DNA of 64,000 bases from Dactylonectria macrodidyma (GCA_020744425.1 JAGMUV010000018.1:1474280-1538279), one strand, 5' to 3'. Counted from the first letter of the stretch, positions 45,328-57,420 are shown. The notes: a model not told the origin generated them from the sequence alone. Program-made: numbers and translations.

Positions 45328-47179
45328 CTACAGGTGATACGACCTTGGACCGGAAGCCCCAAATGGAAGCCTTGTTATCAGCTTCGCAATGTTGAGATAC
45401 ATCTTCTTCATGAGGCTTCCCTAGGTTGGAGTCAGCAGGCAATGAAGCGATGAAATTGACAATCCTCGGAAACGCACCGTGTCTGGTTCGATAAAGACAC
45501 CAATCTCATCAGCGTGATCCATTCGATCGTTGACTCCGAGGTGCCAGTAGACCCCCTTCTTTTCAGGGTGATTAAAATCCAGATCGGGGAGAGATGCAAC
45601 GCTCTTTGTCTTATCCTTTGGTCCAGACATCGATTCAGTGTTAACAATGCCGTCATTCAAGTTCCAGTCTCCAAGGTCTGGTCCTAGAATAGACTTCTGA
45701 GTGGCCGTAAGCTCTTGGCTTCCCATAGCGTACACCAAAGGTAGGATGATTGGTATAACGTCTTGTCTTGGGATATACGCCCCTGGTTTGGGAAGAACCA
45801 GATTATAGCCATTGCTCTGGAGAAGCCTTGTAACAACTGCTTCCGTCACCCACTCCACGAAATAGCGGAACGGAGTGACAGCCATGAGGCTGACCCATCC
45901 CAGGCTCGTAAGTGCGTTGATAAAAAGATCTGTCAGTGGTCCTAATATCGGTATTCTATTCGTGGCGCTCCGAACAAAAGTCTCGATGTTGATGGGAAAG
46001 GAGGTGAGGGCGTCCTTTCCCCATGTCGGCCAACTCTTCGGGAAGCGGTCGGTAGCATGAAATGAAAGGCTGAAGTAGAAGACTTTTTCCGATACTCCCA
46101 TTGTTTTCTTGCATAAACGATCAACACCTTCAATTTTGTTGTCATAAAGACCGTTATTTTCAGATTCCAACCACTTCCACACTGGGCCGTTGACAGATTC
46201 AAGGCGTTCCAGCATGTCCTGGAAAGTTTCGTTTGATTTTCTGCAGACTCCCCAGTGATCAAGTTGCAAGTCGTAGGCCCTTTTATCCGGTGGGTAGAAG
46301 GAGGCCGTTGCGAAAAGCCGCGCGACCAAGCCCAAGGCCTGGTGTCTTGACCTCTGCGGTATTCTGTCAGTCGACAACGTTTTTGAGTTTCAGTTGGTGA
46401 TTCCTTGATACATACGGAAACAAATTGTTCAAGAACGTCAATGACTGTTGTACCGCGGTGAGGTGTTCCTAGAGTCGTGACTGAGACGGTCCAGCTATCC
46501 CTCTCTGCGTCCTTGAAGTATGTGGGATGCAAATCCGCAGCTCCTCGCGCCATTAGGCTAATGAGATATCGGACTGTGTTGCCACCTTGTGAATGGCAAA
46601 CAAAATGAATTTTGTTGCCATGCCATTTCCAGTCATCAAAATCCGACGACTGTGTGAATAGGATTGCCCGTCTCCGTCCAGTTGTATGAGTTTCCTCTGG
46701 GGCATGGGCCTGATCTGCGGCAAAATAATTTCCGTAGTCGACATCAACATCATAAACTTCATCAACGAAGCCTGTTTCTTGATCGACCTTGCTGAATCTA
46801 CAAACTATTAGACAGGATCGCTGATATGGCTGCCAGCAATACGCACTTCCCGAAAGTAAGCTGCCTGTAAAGCTCACAAGCGCGCTCCCAATTGGTAGAA
46901 ATTGGAGCCACAGGGGCAACAATAACCGTGTACCCTTCATCAACTAGAAGCCTAGGTATATCAACCACACCACCGAAGTAGTTGATCGCGCCGAATAAGG
47001 GCGCTCCCCAGCCAGAAAACCCAGGCACTGAGCGGCGTCATTAGCTACTCTCTGATTTCAGGGCGTTACATACCGAAAACGATTGGAGTCTCTTTCTTTT
47101 GGGGCAAGATGCTCTGCACTTCGTCAACAAGGTTCTTCAAATTTACCAGTCCATCAGGGTCATTCAATGTTGGTAGCAT
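45328..47179 (-). CDS. Alpha/beta-hydrolase lipase resembling bacterial family I.5 (L1/BTL2-type)
   Basis: Five exons (47179-47074, 47027-46847, 46797-46416, 46353-45478, 45420-45328) give 545 aa. The oxyanion/early strand is PIVFVPGFSGWG. The nucleophile is Ser165 in FVCHSQGGNTVRYL, with GTPHRGTTV following. LQLDHWG matches the zinc-site LDQWG of thermoalkalophilic Bacillus/Geobacillus lipases. NDGIVNTESMSGPK carries the acid and VNDRMDHADEIG the catalytic His, in the order and spacing of family I.5. The last exon (SLMKKMYLNIAKLITRLP) aligns with the C-terminal helix of that family and is reached only by splicing at 45421-45477. There is no signal peptide, unlike bacterial relatives, so it may be intracellular. 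Triacylglycerol/ester hydrolysis is the likely reaction. Confidence 0.85.
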
Positions 47180-50122
47180 GGTGACTTTTTAGTTAGTAGG
47201 TAAAGGGAGAATGAGGAGAAGATAAACACAAAGGAGTGTCGTGCACAACACAGTGATGGGAATTGCTCGAAACCAAAATCGGGTGGCCCAGCTTAGACTA
47301 AGCTCACAGCCAGACTTTCACATGTCAGTGGCCCCCTCTCGTTGGCAAGTGCGTTCAATAGACAATTCCTTAAACCTTACAAGGAGCTAGTCAGCCCTAC
47401 AGAAGGCGAAACCAATGAGTTCTCAGTGTCGGTTAGGCCATCACCCTAAGTGATGCATGATTGAATTCTATCTCCGTGTATCAGTACTTGCAGAAATTAT
47501 GACACATAGCTTGCAGGTCTTCGGACTGTTCCGACCTGGGTTCTGCAAGCGCTACCAAATGGATCCAAATTTTGAGGCACTGCAGCTCCAGCAGTCTGTA
47601 ATGGTAAAAATTATTCTCTTAAATAATTGTAGTCTCATGGTATCAATGCCGAACAAACTCAGGACTGTTGCGCGATCCTCTAGCACACTCTCCTTACTTC
47701 AAGGCAAGGAGGACTTGATCAGAAACATCAATAGCCTAGGGCTACGATAGGAATAAAAGGACAAGAAAAGAAAGAGCACATGAATACAAGGTAGGAAGGC
47801 AGTAAAGGGTCCGTCACGTCTTGAAATATTTGCACAGGATGTCGTCATGATGAGCGTTTCAAGATGCGCCACGCCAGGGGGTGGTCCGGAGACGTTTAAT
47901 TTTAGGCATAGCCATTCCACTTCACGGTTAGGACGGCAACAACAAATCCCAGCAGGAGAAATAGTCTCCACATTGATAATCATATGCATAAAGGTTTCTT
48001 TCCTCACAAGCAACGTGGAAAATAAGAGCGCTATTGACGACGAATTTCCCAAATGTACCGCTGTTCTCGGTATTGCCATTGACAAGTGATGTGGCAAGAA
48101 GGAGCCATGCGAGAGAGAGTGTTTTAGGACACCATGTTAGTAGATGGTGTCGATTTTAGCTCTTTTAGATAAGCCACACTCAAGAATTTATCCATTATTT
48201 AGGCGTCTCCACGAAAGTATCAGGACCTTGAGACTATCTTCCTTCGCTTTGATGTTTCTTTGTAGATACTCGTGGAATAAAGCTGCTCTTGCATCCTGCC
48301 TTGACACATTATCCATCAATCAAAATGGTTGGTATTCATGAGCCAATCCCTCCTTACTTCCTCATTTAGTCTTCCAATAGATCCATCGCAAGGCTTTATT
48401 TCGAGAAAAGGGCTGTACGGCACTCCGTCCAGCTCCCAGACTACGCCATGGACTTGTGCAGAGGCTTTCTTCACAGGGTACGGTGATCGATTCTTCCGGA
48501 CACGGACGGACTATTTCCAGTCATATCCATGGTTCAGCATTCAATTCATTACCTCTCTAGTCTCACTGCAGACTATCTCCTGATTCCTGCGCCCCCTGTT
48601 TCCTGTTTATCGTTTATATATGGACTATTCTGTTCAGTGAATCCGGTCGGAAATCTCAAGTCTCTTGGGGACGATGGTGTTTCTCACCATTGTGCAATTA
48701 GTAGTCTCGGGCAATCGCGTTGACATCTTTCTCCCGAATCCAGCCCCTTAGCATTTTGCGCATGGGCAGTAGCTCACAGGCTGCTCTCCTCAGTTGCTTT
48801 GGCCCGCCGCCGTTCCGGCGTGAGACAACGTCATGTACCAAGGTGGCTGTTGGCTTAAGATGGGCCTCGTGGACCTACTAATGTCGTACTCGGCGGTAAG
48901 TGTCTCCATAGGTGGCCCTGCTCTCATAGCCTGTGCAGGCGTACCATGCACAGACACCGCATTTCTGGGTCCAGGTGAAACAGGGCAAAGCATGGCCGGG
49001 GAGGAACATAATGCGACGTCGGCGGGAACGTGACTGGTTTGTGTTGGACCAATTGTTTTGTTTGGTCCGAATCTTCGCTCGCTAAACGGCGAAATGTTCT
49101 CGGAATCTCATCTCTTTTACTAGCTAATTACGAAAGAATTAGTAACAAACGCAATTGGAGGTAAATTTCATGAACCATCCGCCTCGACCTCAATTGAGCA
49201 AGACCGATTGAAGGTCAATGGCGCCTTGGATCACTGCCGCTCAACTCGACACAAGTTGTTGTCTGAATTAAATAGACGATCGACAAAACGGCCTGATTGG
49301 AGCATAAACAAAAGAAGAGACGGAGAAAGAGTGAGCTGTGTCAATGGAACTCATTGGTCCATGCTCACTATGGATTAGCGCAACGCGCGTATTGAAGATG
49401 CTTGCTGAAGTTGCCCCAGTACGAAGGAGTTCGCTGCCAGGCCCCCCCGGACATTCCGTTTCATCCCTTCCCCTCCGTTTCAGTCGCCTTGTTTCGATCA
49501 TGGATTCTATTATAGACCATGGGTCATGGAACAGGGATTATGTAGCTTGACATGGCCACCCAGAGTTCCAAACAGGCTTGGCCACGAAATGTCGCTGCCA
49601 AAGACACTCAATCCTCAACAACGGCCCCATTTGTGTTGGACCTCTTGTGGTCAATGTCTCCCGCCGTTTAGGCTCGTCATTCGTGCACTTTTTTCTCCCC
49701 GCGCTGAGAGACATGTTTAGACCGTCTCCGCCGCATATAGTAGAACTAGCTTACAAGGTATGCATGCAGGTGCCTGGGTAGGTGATTACGCAGTAGAACC
49801 GTTGCGGCCCCTGACTCCACGCAACTGAGCCTCCTGTGAGCCTTGCCTGCGGCTATCACGGTTGTGAGCACCAATTGAGGCCATTTGGATATAAAGCGCG
49901 AGCCACGGCATCGTCAAGTCGATCTTTTTTCTCTCCTCCCCAAGACAGACAATCGTCCATCTCGCAACTTCTTTCTTTCCACCTTTTCCAACCTTCGTTT
50001 CTATTTCCCAGTGGACTGGCTCCCTCACTCGCTTCTTGCTTTGCCATTTCAAAAGCCAACCACACTTATACAGTACTCAACATCTTACCGTCCGTCCACG
50101 CTTTCATCAACCAACCTTCAAA
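47180..50122. other. Gene-poor 2.9-kb stretch before the pectate lyase
   Basis: Upstream regions of the lipase (minus) and the pectate lyase (plus). I examined the ORFs of 64-97 codons at 47457, 47699, 47847, 48144, 48329, 48833, 49338 and 49786; none has a recognisable motif or splice partners. The last 200 bp (49910-50120) are CT-rich and look like a transcribed leader. Confidence 0.5.
49890..49896 (+). promoter_or_regulatory. TATA-like box of the pectate lyase gene
   Basis: TATAAAG, 227 bp upstream of the ATG at 50123. It is followed 20-40 bp downstream by a CT-rich stretch suitable for transcription starts. Position and context fit a strongly expressed fungal gene; not proven. Confidence 0.45.
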
Positions 50123-51112
50123 ATGAGATTCTCCAAGTACTCCCCTCTGGCCGCCGTCATCGGTGCTGCCGTTGCCAGCCCTACGCCCACCTTCCAGAAG
50201 GTCGACCGCTCCATCGCCAAGCGTGCCACCATCACCGACGCCTGTGACATAGGCTATGCCAGCACCAACGGAGGAACCACCGGTGGCGCTGGTGGTACCA
50301 CTACTACCGTTTCTTCGCTCTCCGAGTTCAGTGCCGCGGCTGAGGCTGACGATGCCTACGTCATTGTCGTTGATGGCGAGATTTCCGGCGGTACCAAGAT
50401 TCGCGTTGGCTCTGACAAGACCATTGTTGGCAACTCTGGTGCCTCTCTGGTTGGAATCGGTCTTTACATCAAGGATGTCTCTAACGTCATCGTCCGCAAC
50501 CTCGCCATTTCCAAGGTTCTCGCTGATAATGGCGACGCTATTGGCATCCAGGCCTCCACCAACGTCTGGGTTGACCACTGCGACCTCTCATCTGATCGGG
50601 ATAATGGCAAGGACTATTACGACGGTCTCCTCGACGTCACCCACGCCGCTGACTGGGTGACCATCTCCAACACCTTCTTCCATGACCACTACAAGAACTC
50701 TCTGGTCGGCCACTCGGACAGCAACGCTGATGAAGATACCGGCGCCCTCCACGTTACATATGCCAACAACTACTGGTACAATGTTGGCTCTCGTTGCCCC
50801 TCTGTCCGCTTCGGTACTGCCCACATCTACAACAACTACTATCTCGATGTTGACACCTCTGGCGTCAACACCCGTATGGGTGCCCAGGTCCTTGTCGAGT
50901 CTACCCAGTTTGAGAATGTCGAGAAGGCCATTACCAGCCAGGACTCCGACGAGACTGGCACTGCTGCTGTCAACGATGTCGATCTCGGCAGCAGCACCAA
51001 CGATGCACCCGAAGGCACTGCCTTCGACGTTCCCTATGAGTACAGTCTTGTCGGCAGCGCCAGCGCCAAGAGTGCTGTGTACGGAACTGCTGGCAACACC
51101 ATCTCCTTCTAA
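50123..51112 (+). CDS. Pectate lyase, polysaccharide lyase family 1
   Basis: Single exon, 329 aa. The signal peptide (MRFSKYSPLAAVIGAAVAS) is followed by a short pro-region ending in a Lys-Arg (SIAKRATIT), a Kex2-type site. The right-handed beta-helix carries the family motifs: NVWVDHCDL (149-152 WVDH), the calcium-site Asp171 in YYDGLLDVTHAADWVTIS, the Lys191 region in FFHDHYKNSLVGHSD, and catalytic Arg224 in GSRCPSVRFG. It cleaves de-esterified pectin by beta-elimination with Ca2+ outside the cell. Codons are strongly C-ending (GCC, AAC, GTC) compared with neighbours, a sign of high expression. It is the last gene before the AT-rich block begins about 0.9 kb downstream. Confidence 0.96.
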   Translation: MRFSKYSPLAAVIGAAVASPTPTFQKVDRSIAKRATITDACDIGYASTNGGTTGGAGGTTTTVSSLSEFSAAAEADDAYVIVVDGEISGGTKIRVGSDKTIVGNSGASLVGIGLYIKDVSNVIVRNLAISKVLADNGDAIGIQASTNVWVDHCDLSSDRDNGKDYYDGLLDVTHAADWVTISNTFFHDHYKNSLVGHSDSNADEDTGALHVTYANNYWYNVGSRCPSVRFGTAHIYNNYYLDVDTSGVNTRMGAQVLVESTQFENVEKAITSQDSDETGTAAVNDVDLGSSTNDAPEGTAFDVPYEYSLVGSASAKSAVYGTAGNTISF

Positions 51113-52002
51113 GTTGCCATTGCACTATGGTAGAGGCCATGCATTGGAAGCCTTGGGGTGCGCGTGTCTGTTGGATTCGTGCCACTGACGGCTTAGGAAA
51201 TCCGCCTAGCCGGAGGGTGGTTTTTTGAGAGGGAGCTGAACAAGAGCCCGATTGTTTAAGTATATATTTAGATATTCTGAGAATACAAGTAAATATCATT
51301 CCAAAACATCAATATTGATGGCAACTTACTATTTTTAAGATATGTCAAACTAAGCGTACGGTAATCACCCTAGAGATAAATCAATCTACCCAGATAGGGA
51401 GGTTTAGGTGTTGAGAGAAAGCCGGTGCTCTACGAAAGTTCCATTTTCAACTCTACCGTTCTCGTTACCTTTCTCTGTGTTTTTGCTCTTCTGGCATCTG
51501 CTTTCCAACAGCTACGGAAGTAGCATCTCGCGTGCTTTCCGAAGTTTTGCAGCGACTTATTACATGTTCAGTAGCACCGGGCGAAACAGTGTCTTAGATC
51601 GGGGTGCCTCATATTTGCATATAGAGTCTGATTGTCATACTAAATTCGCTAAGTATAAGGAATAGACAGAGTATAGCAAAGACTGATTATTGACTGAATT
51701 GGAATTGCTTATCCCGACAGAGTTAACGTGCGTGCGCTCTTCAGATACTCTATCCCATTTCTGACGAGACTCACGAATCCAGGAGCTTCGAAAATGTACT
51801 ATAGACGCGCTTCAGGTATATTTAAATACTACAGTTTTAGGCCAAAAGTCTCTATACACCCCCGCATCACATGTCAGCACGCTATCTTACGCAAGACACT
51901 CTCCCTTCTTTTAAATTATAACAACATCACATTAAGATATCAGAACTATGAGATTTTAATATTAAAATAAGCAGAAATCATTAATATAATTATAAATTCC
52001 GC
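51113..52002. other. Transition zone between gene-rich and AT-rich DNA
   Basis: Pectate lyase 3' flank, then sequence that becomes increasingly AT-rich after about 51,780. ORFs at 51408 and 51728 show no domain. It ends where the first recognisable repeat starts. Confidence 0.5.
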
Positions 52003-52004
52003 TG

Positions 52005-52150
52005 TTGAAACCGCTGTTCGGACTTTTGTTTCTGCGCTGCCGCGTTTCTGTACAGTCACGTGTTTGCATTGCTTGAGTTGTCTTGAGACGAAGGACTCGA
52101 TTGATTGGTCGACCTAGTTACAGATAGACTCTTATCCCTCCTCCCTTAAA
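52005..52150 (-). repeat. LTR-like fragment, little damaged
   Basis: Contains GCTGTTGAAACCGCTGTTCG, GACGAAGGACTCGATTGATT and AGACTCTTATCCCTCC. The reverse complements of 63280-63593 and 62973-63279 align over nearly the whole stretch. Most differences are C-to-T or G-to-A in those copies, plus a 15-bp gap. This copy therefore shows the sequence close to its state before RIP. Similarity to the other copies stops after about 52150. Confidence 0.7.
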
Positions 52151-52699
52151 CCTTCCTCCGCCAAATCCTTCAACCCATCGCAGTCAATGTTAGAGGCGAC
52201 CGCAGGATTCCCTTGGTTTCTAATGCAGTCATCACTCCTTCGGCTGCATATTGATCAGTATAATGTCAGCCTATAACTGCATAACCTATATATTATAGCT
52301 CTTTAGGTTATTAAAGAAGGCATTATTAATAGTTATTATTTCCTTTTATTTCTCTTTTTAAACTAATTCTTTTAATAAGACTTACTTTATCTTAATCTAT
52401 TAGATTATATCCTTATTTAATAGGGCTTATAAGAATAGATTCTTTTAGAAAATATAATAATTAAAGATTATTAATTAAATAAGCTTTTTATAATTAGACT
52501 AATTAAACCTAGCCTTTATTATATATTCTAAGTTAAATAAGTAAAATACTCTTTATAATTTATTAAACCTAAATAAATATATAAATATATATATCTCCTT
52601 TAATAAGCTAAGTTTTAAGCTTTATTATAAGCTTAAAAATTCTATATAAAATTCTATTTAAATATACTAAAACACAGTATTAATAACACTATTCACACT

Positions 52700-53110
52700 A
52701 TATAACCAATAATAGCTAGTCGGCCTAATATTAGTCCGTGCTTTAAAATCAAGCAATTTTGCTTTATAATTAAAGCTTTTAATTCCTCCGTGATTTGAAA
52801 TCAAAATATCTCGGCATTTCCTTGACATATAATTACAAAAATAATACCATTGAATAGCTGAATTTTTGGGCTTCTTAATGGTATATTTTATGTCTTAGTG
52901 ACTATATATTTGCCGGCTCAATTTGTCTATAAAAGAAGGACTACCCCTAGGGCTTATTTCCTCATACAATAGAATCATACACTATCACTATACACTATAA
53001 TAAACTATCTTCTGATAAGACACTCTTATCTTCATATACCTCTTACTTTATTATTCTTTATAAGAATATCCTTATATAAGCTATAAGCTTATACTTCTAC
53101 TGCTCAGTGA
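52700..53110. repeat. Possible LTR or solo-LTR with TATA box
   Basis: Less AT-rich than its surroundings and with promoter-like content: TATAAAAG at about 52930, then a CT/CA-rich stretch (CATACACTATCACTATACAC). It resembles the U3-R part of a retroelement LTR. I found no second copy in the window, so the call is tentative. Confidence 0.3.
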
Positions 53111-53389
53111 CCTCTAATATAATTTAAGAAGTAAGCTTTAATCTTTTTTAATTCTTTTAATTAATATATATATAAGATAATTCTTATATATTAGTATTAA
53201 TAAGGGTTTATTAAACTATTATATAATGCATTATATATATATTATATTATTTATTTAATTAGAAGGAGTTATTATAAGTTAGCTATATTATAAGTAGTTA
53301 AATTATAATATAATAGGAATTATAAAGCAGTAATTGAATTATAATATAATTAGAATTATAATAAAATAACTTAGAATATAATAAATATA

Positions 53390-53735
53390 GAGCTCTTATA
53401 GGGCTTTTATTGTATAATGATTTTACTTTTTAATATTTAGCTTTTCTATTTAGCTTTTTTATTTAGCTTTTTTATTTAGCTTTTCTATTTAGCTTTTCTA
53501 TCTAGCTTTTCTATCTAGCTTTTTAGCTATTTAATGCATTTTAAAGAGTTAATTAAAATAGTAAGGCTTATACTCTAATATAATAGAAACTCTAGTTATT
53601 CTGAATTACTATTATCTTAGGCTTGGGTTTTAGGCCCTCATACTATTATTTACTATTAGTTATTTTTTATTTTATTTTTTTTACTATTTAACCTCTGGCC
53701 CTTCTCTAAGTGTACACTACTAAGAACTATAACCT
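53390..53735 (-). repeat. Repeat family A, inverted copy
   Basis: In reverse complement this contains the same ordered words as the units at 55331/61570 and 62236: the GGCCAGAGGTTAAATAG-type start, AACCCAAGCC, TTCAGAATAACTAGAG, the 13-bp tandem array and the ATTATACAAT-type end. Differences are mostly transitions. Confidence 0.7.
53434..53524 (-). repeat. 13-bp tandem array, seven copies
   Basis: Seven units of TATTTAGCTTTTC or close variants. The same 13-bp unit (reverse complement GAAAAGCTAGATA) occurs four times at 61641-61692 and three times at 62443-62481, at the same place inside each family A copy. Confidence 0.85.
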
Positions 53736-54170
53736 TAATAATTATAAATTCAGTTCTATTACTAGAGCGGCTATTCTAAGTATATTAATAAATAAATAAA
53801 GCTTATTAAAGTTATATTTTTTAGTAATGCATACTTAAAAGGAGGCTAGAGGTTAAATAATAATAAAAAATTTAATTATAAATAATAATATAAAGGCTTA
53901 AAACCTAAGCTTAAAGTAATAATAATTTAAAATAACTAAAGTTTTTATTATATTAAAATAGAAGCTTTATTATTATTATTATTATAAGCTAGAGCTTTGC
54001 TCTAGCCTTATAGTAAAAGACCTTATATAGCTAGTTAGTTAATTGTAATAGCAATTAATTAATACGTATCCTTTTGCTTTAATAGTAAAGGGTAGCGCTA
54101 TATAGCGCTAGTGGCCGTTGCGCTAGCTATTGCTTAGCCCTTCTAGAGTCAGCCCATCGCAATTATATAT

Positions 54171-55022
54171 AATAAGCATGCCAGTCAAACAAGTATACCA
54201 GTCACTTATATTTTATACCTTAAATTACAATTTTTAAACAATTCTTAAAAATCTAAACTATACTTAAAATATCTAAAACTTAGTATATAAGCTAATTATA
54301 TAATAACTTATATAAAAGCTTTTTATAAAATTTTACTTATTTTTTTTAATAAAGTTATTAAGAAAAAACCTATTTATATTATATACTTTCTTAATTTTAT
54401 ATATAATAAGCTAATTAAAAATTTAAGAAAATTACTAACGTACTTGATAAGTGAGTGGGCTAAATAAGTGAGTGGGCTAATCCAGTTTTATACCTTAAAG
54501 TGCGATTTTTAAGAAATCCTTTAAAAATCTAAACTAGACTTAAAATGTATATAATTTAAGTTATAAGTCTATTAATTTCATTATAATAATAAGAAATTTT
54601 CCTATATTTTTAAAAAAAAATATTTATATAGTTATTTAAAATAATCTTATTTATACTGTTTTTTTTTCTTAATTTTATTTTTAAAAAGCTAAATTAATTT
54701 TTCAAAATTCTAAGAAAAATATTATCTACTGACTTTTTTATTAAGATATCTTAATTTAATTCCTTAAAATTCCTATATTTATATAGCTGATTTTAGAAAA
54801 TTAAGAATTATTACTTTTAGCTGTATAGTATAACTAGCCTACTCTCTTGTTTAGCTCACTCACTTATTAAGTACGTTATACTATTTTCTTTTTCTTTAAA
54901 TATTTAAAAATGATTTTTTTATATTTTTAATAATTATATAGCTTATTTTAAAAATCTAATATTAGTACTTTTAGCTATATAGTATGAGTGTTTAATAAGC
55001 TTGTTTAATTAGTATGCTTATT
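54171..55022. mobile_element. RIP-damaged TIR element (outer)
   Basis: Left end AATAAGCATGCCAGTCAAAC pairs with the reverse complement of the right end (AATAAGCATACTAATTAAAC) with transition-type differences, within longer AT-rich shared arms. It contains no coding trace and is about 0.85 kb including the nested element at 54438-54876. The subterminal words ATACCTTAAATTACAATTTT are shared with the inner element, so the two are related. Probably MITE-like or an internally deleted mariner-type element. Confidence 0.6.
54438..54876. mobile_element. TIR element nested inside the previous one
   Basis: Flanked by TA on both sides (54436-54437, 54877-54878). The left end ACGTACTTGATAAGTGAGTG pairs with the right end read in reverse (ACGTACTTAATAAGTGAGTG). 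The word ATAAGTGAGTGGGCTAA is repeated in tandem at the left end. 439 bp, no coding capacity. Ends and TA target fit a Tc1/mariner-derived MITE. Confidence 0.7.
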
Positions 55023-55039
55023 ATATATATTGTATTTAA

Positions 55040-55155
55040 TATTTTAAAATATATTAAGTAATTAAAAAAGCTAAATAAAAAGGCTAAATATTAAAAAGTA
55101 AAATTATTATATAATAAAAGCTTTATAAATACTTTATATTTATTATATTATGAAT
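55040..55155 (+). repeat. Partial, heavily damaged copy of family A
   Basis: Contains two degenerate 13-bp units (AAAAAAGCTAAAT, AAAAAGGCTAAAT) followed by TAAAATTATTATATAATAAA. These match the order in the better family A copies (GCAAAATCGTTATATAATAA). Confidence 0.5.
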
Positions 55156-55330
55156 TATTTTATTATAATTTTAATTTATATTTATATTTTAATATAATTT
55201 ATTAAAAATACATTTTTTATAATTTAAATAACTTATAATATATATTATTATTATTAAAACTACTATTTAAACTTTTATTTTTATATTATTATATTCCTTA
55301 TTACTATATTTTTATATAATTATATATGTA

Positions 55331-55468
55331 TTAAGGTTATAGTCCTTAGTAGTATATACTCAGAGAGGGGCCAGAGGTTAAATAGTTAAAAAAAAAATAT
55401 AACTAATAGTGAATAATAGTATAAGAGCTTAAAACCCAAGCCTAAGGCAATAGCAATTCAGAATGACT
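55331..55468 (+). repeat. Family A unit 1, left part (interrupted by retroelement)
   Basis: Begins GGTTATAGTCCTTAGTAG, contains AGAGGGGCCAGAGGTTAAAT and ends TTCAGAATGACT, where the gypsy element starts. The unit resumes after 61570 with TGACTAGAGTTTTTACT. The copy at 62236 runs through the same point without interruption. Confidence 0.8.
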
Positions 55469-55661
55469 TGTCACAGGCCAGATGAGGTCAACTCAAGAGG
55501 TAATGCCACTGTATTATAAGAATACTACGATGAAGAGGAAAGAGAGAAAGCAAGCAGGCGCGTAGACGCATAGATGCATTAATAGTCTCTATAGCCTGCT
55601 CCGTGCATCCTAGTTATATATCGACCCCACCTTAGGTCTAGTACTCTAGATACTCTTATTA
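55469..55661 (-). repeat. LTR of gypsy element (low-coordinate copy)
   Basis: Starts TGTCACAGGCCAGATGAGG on the plus strand. It aligns without gaps to 61376-61568, with nearly all differences C/T or G/A. In this copy the outer (left) end is the less mutated part. Confidence 0.85.
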
Positions 55662-57420
55662 TATTACTCCTTTCTTTAAAGCGCTTAAAATAGCTATATA
55701 AGTATAAGTTATTAAATCCTTATAATTACTAAATAATAAAGACTCTTTATTTCTATTATATATTCTTAGGCTTTTAACTTAGTTTAATTAATTAATTATT
55801 ATTAGAGTACTTTAATATATTTATATTTATAGTAATTATATTAACTTAGGCTTATAATTATTTTAATAGCTTAAGTACTTTTAAATATTCTTTATAGAAT
55901 TCTTTTAATTATATTAATATATTTTTAAAGTTTTTAATAAAGTACTATTTATTATTAAAATTATATTTAATTTAGTTTATTTTATATTAAAGTTATTTAT
56001 TATACTTATTATATTATAACTTTTTAATTTTATAAACTTTATACTTTTTAATACTATTAATAACCTTAAGTAATAGTAAGTCTTTATTTTACTTTAATAT
56101 AAGATTATTAAAATAATATTATAATTAATCTATATATAAAGTTAGGTTTATATATTATAAAGAAAGTAAGTTTAAGTAATATAAATACTTAATTTATTTT
56201 ATAATAGTTTATAGCTTTTTTTTCTTTTAATTTAATACTTAGTTAAGTCTTATATTTATAAGTCTATATATATTAATTTAAACTTTATTTTTAATTATAA
56301 AAATCTAATTTTTAATACTTTTTATTAATTTAGTAAATTTATTATTCTTATATTTAATAAAGATTCTATTTAGTAATTTTAATAGAATTTATAATCTACT
56401 TAATATATTATTAAATATCTTTCTTTAATAAATATTTAGCTTTTATTTTATAGCTTTTAAAATTAGTTCTTTTATTTTAATTAAATTAGGATTAAAATAA
56501 GTAATTAAGTAATAGTCTTATTAGTTTTATATTTAATAACTTATAATAAAGATTTATTTATAAAAATAATAATAAACTATAGTCTTTAGTCTAATATTAC
56601 TATTTTTAGTATTTTAAAAATATAGTAAATATAATAATAATATATATATATTATATCTTTTATTATTACTATTTAGTAATAAAGTATAGAAAAAGTAATT
56701 TTACTAAACTAATTAATAATTACTTATATATAGTTATATTTATTCTTATTTTTAAGTATATAATAAAAGTCTATTATTATATATTATTATATTTAGTATA
56801 AGACTTTTAATAAGTATAATAATTTAAAAGTCTTATTTCTATTAGTATAAGCTCTTTTATATAGTTTATAATTTACTTAAAACTAATTAATATTAACTAA
56901 TAAGCCTAATTACTAAAACCTCTTAGTAATTAATTTAATAGTTTTATTATATCTTAAGTAAGCTATATTAAGCTTATAGTAATTTTCTTTAATAATTAGT
57001 ATTTAAAGAATACCTTTATTTAAAATAAAAATACACTAGTTTTAATAAACTATACTTTTATTTATTATCTAATTATTAGCCTTTTTCTTTATATTCTCTT
57101 AGTAAAGCAGTAATTAAGGAAAAGCCTTATTAATTCAGAAGATAGTATTAAATAGCTTCTATCCTTCTAATACTTAAATAGTCTTTCTTCTAGAACTAAC
57201 TAAAGACTTAATAGCTTTAGCCCTAATTAATACTATCTCTAGCCCTTCTTTAGAACTAGGTTTAGTATAAGGGCTAGCTATAATCTTATAGTTAATAGAA
57301 TTAATTATTAAGTCCTAACTTAAGAGTACTTTATTCTATATAACTTCTTATTATACTTTTTATATAGCTAGTTTAGATAACTTTTAAAATAGAATATCTA
57401 TTATAATATTCTCTTACTTT

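Noticed and set aside
47457..49550. Several 64-97-codon ORFs as small effectors
   Set aside because: No signal peptide followed by paired cysteines, no splice partners and random-looking composition.
50066..50578. 170-codon Gly/Asn-rich minus-strand ORF
   Set aside because: Mirror of the C-ending codons of the pectate lyase; such GC3-rich genes commonly give long antisense frames.
52290..52690. A telomere- or centromere-specific repeat
   Set aside because: No TTAGGG/CCCTAA arrays anywhere and no long satellite; AT-richness is explained by RIP-damaged transposons.
54438..54876. A CRISPR-like or regulatory tandem array (ATAAGTGAGTGGGCTAA repeated)
   Set aside because: Only two adjacent copies, explained as the tip of a TA-flanked TIR element.
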